A DNA stretch of 15,009 nucleotides from JBKEAR01 sp047972425 (GTDB taxonomy: Bacteria > Pseudomonadota > Alphaproteobacteria > JBKEAR01), in contig JBKEAR010000063.1 in assembly GCA_047972425.1 (NCBI GenBank), forward strand, positions 1 to 15,009, in the 5' to 3' direction. A program made the translations under genes and the position numbers. The notes under the pieces were generated by a model, which saw only the letters and a list, made by a program, of their open reading frames with translations, was not told the origin of the DNA and made no database searches. Positions 14,245-15,009 of the stretch are shown piece by piece. How positions within the stretch are numbered: position 1 is the stretch's first letter; the number at the start of each line of letters is the position of its first letter.

Positions 14245-15009
14245 TTATACCAAACTCCAAGAGCCTGCACTCCATTGGTAGTGATCTCCATTTTCAAAGT
14301 AAATATGCTCGATATCCAATAAAGTGATATTTGCTGCATAACCATCAACCGTACCAGATAATGTAACATTTTTACTGGTATGCCCATTAAGCACAAGAGA
14401 ATAATCACCTTCTAACCCTTGCATATAAACAGTATCCTGATTCATACCCGTTCCGCTTTCTCCGGCAGGGTTACGGCCGTCAATCACCTCCGTACCGTAG
14501 CCTGCATATATTGTATCTGCACCCCAACCACCAAAAACAGTATCTGTGCCTGTACCAACAACAAAGGTACCTGTAAAGCCATCATCGGAAATAAAGTCGG
14601 TATAAATAATATCATGGCCTGCATTACCTCTTATGTAATCGTCCCCTAAATAAATCGTTCCGGTAAAACCACTAATATCACCAAAATCACCATAGATGAC
14701 ATCCAACCCCGTACCGGCTTCGATTGTATCGGAACCCGCACGAACCTCGCCGCTTCCTTGAAGTGTTTTGGCATCGCCGTAAATTGTTGATGCGCCTGTA
14801 CCGTCATTAATGGTATCATTACCAAATTGGATATAACCAGAGCCCGTATTATTAATAGCAATTTCGGTATCACCATAAATAAGATTGGTTGCATTATTGG
14901 TCGCATTATCTATGCGGATTGTATCATTACCAGTGGTTGAATTACCCTCTACAATAAAGGCATCACCCGAAACCGTAATACCGCCAGAGCCAACAAGTTT
15001 ATTGTCATC
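14245..15009 (-). CDS. RTX-type repeat protein, C-terminal part (5' end outside window)
   Basis: The frame is open from the right edge to TAA at 14245, giving the last 254 residues; internal TTG or ATG codons are not starts because the repeats continue unbroken across them. The visible part is built from repeats of about 30 residues of the type G(N/S/D)DTI...GTG..xIYGD, beginning at residues 27, 63, 92 and 122 of the visible part, then a variant GTGTDTVFGGWGADTIYAGYGTEVIDG. It closes with NITLLDIEHIYFENGDHYQW, the conserved end found in many type I-secreted RTX proteins. These repeats bind calcium as a parallel beta-roll after secretion. It is unrelated in detail to the two small RTX proteins at the other end. 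Total length, N-terminal domains and function (adhesin, enzyme or S-layer) cannot be seen. Confidence 0.88.
   Translation of the reverse strand, partial: DDNKLVGSGGITVSGDAFIVEGNSTTGNDTIRIDNATNNATNLIYGDTEIAINNTGSGYIQFGNDTINDGTGASTIYGDAKTLQGSGEVRAGSDTIEAGTGLDVIYGDFGDISGFTGTIYLGDDYIRGNAGHDIIYTDFISDDGFTGTFVVGTGTDTVFGGWGADTIYAGYGTEVIDGRNPAGESGTGMNQDTVYMQGLEGDYSLVLNGHTSKNVTLSGTVDGYAANITLLDIEHIYFENGDHYQWSAGSWSLV

Noticed and set aside
14646..14906. Separate minus-strand frame 14646-14906, and a start at 14706 for the RTX protein
   Set aside because: The former is an off-frame shadow of the RTX repeats; the latter is an internal TTG, since the repeat frame is open to the window edge.
1..15009. CRISPR array, insertion sequence or transposase
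   Set aside because: No array of short spaced repeats and no transposase-like protein is visible on either strand.

Overview
The window comes from an AT-rich bacterial genome, most likely an alphaproteobacterium. The best clue is the minus-strand gene order isoaspartyl methyltransferase-like gene, tolC, a PopZ-like (DUF2497) gene, valS, which is a recurrent alphaproteobacterial arrangement. The permissive promoters (TTGnnn, 17 bp, TAtatT) and the low-GC codon choice fit but do not identify a genus. Every protein gene is on the minus strand; only the two tRNA genes and their signals are on the plus strand.

Reading the minus strand from right to left: (a) 15009-14245, the C-terminal 254 residues of a long RTX-type calcium-binding repeat protein that continues outside the window; (b) 14244-13376, an RNA region with tRNA-Cys, tRNA-Asn, a hairpin-rich AT-rich island and an orphan 3' tRNA fragment; (c) 13375-10612, a pcm-like methyltransferase, tolC and a PopZ-like gene, the last two fused by a TAATG stop/start overlap; (d) 10406-4171, valS followed after 30 nt by a tightly coupled four-gene set: polyprenyl-phosphate glycosyltransferase (GT2), YdjC-family deacetylase, GtrA-like flippase and ArnT-like GT39 transferase; (e) 4123-4028, the SRP RNA gene with its own promoter; (f) 4001-2241, dnaX; (g) 2131-1, two tandem genes for small RTX-like proteins.

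The four-gene set has the same logic as lipid A aminosugar modification (ArnC-ArnD-ArnEF-ArnT, or the Francisella GT2-NaxD-FlmK pathway): charge undecaprenyl phosphate with an N-acetylated sugar, deacetylate it, flip it, and transfer it to an envelope acceptor. This assignment is an inference from family membership and order. TolC is the usual outer-membrane exit of type I secretion, and RTX proteins are the usual substrates, so the three RTX genes may use it, although no ABC transporter or membrane-fusion gene is in the window.

The most striking sequence-level observations are a 523-bp block shared almost perfectly (4 mismatches) by the 3' parts of the two tandem RTX genes while their 5' parts are strongly diverged; an A10 tract in dnaX placed where slippage would make a gamma-length product; an A9 tract directly after the TTG start of the first RTX gene; and the 3' end of a tRNA, without its 5' part, beside a small structured island.
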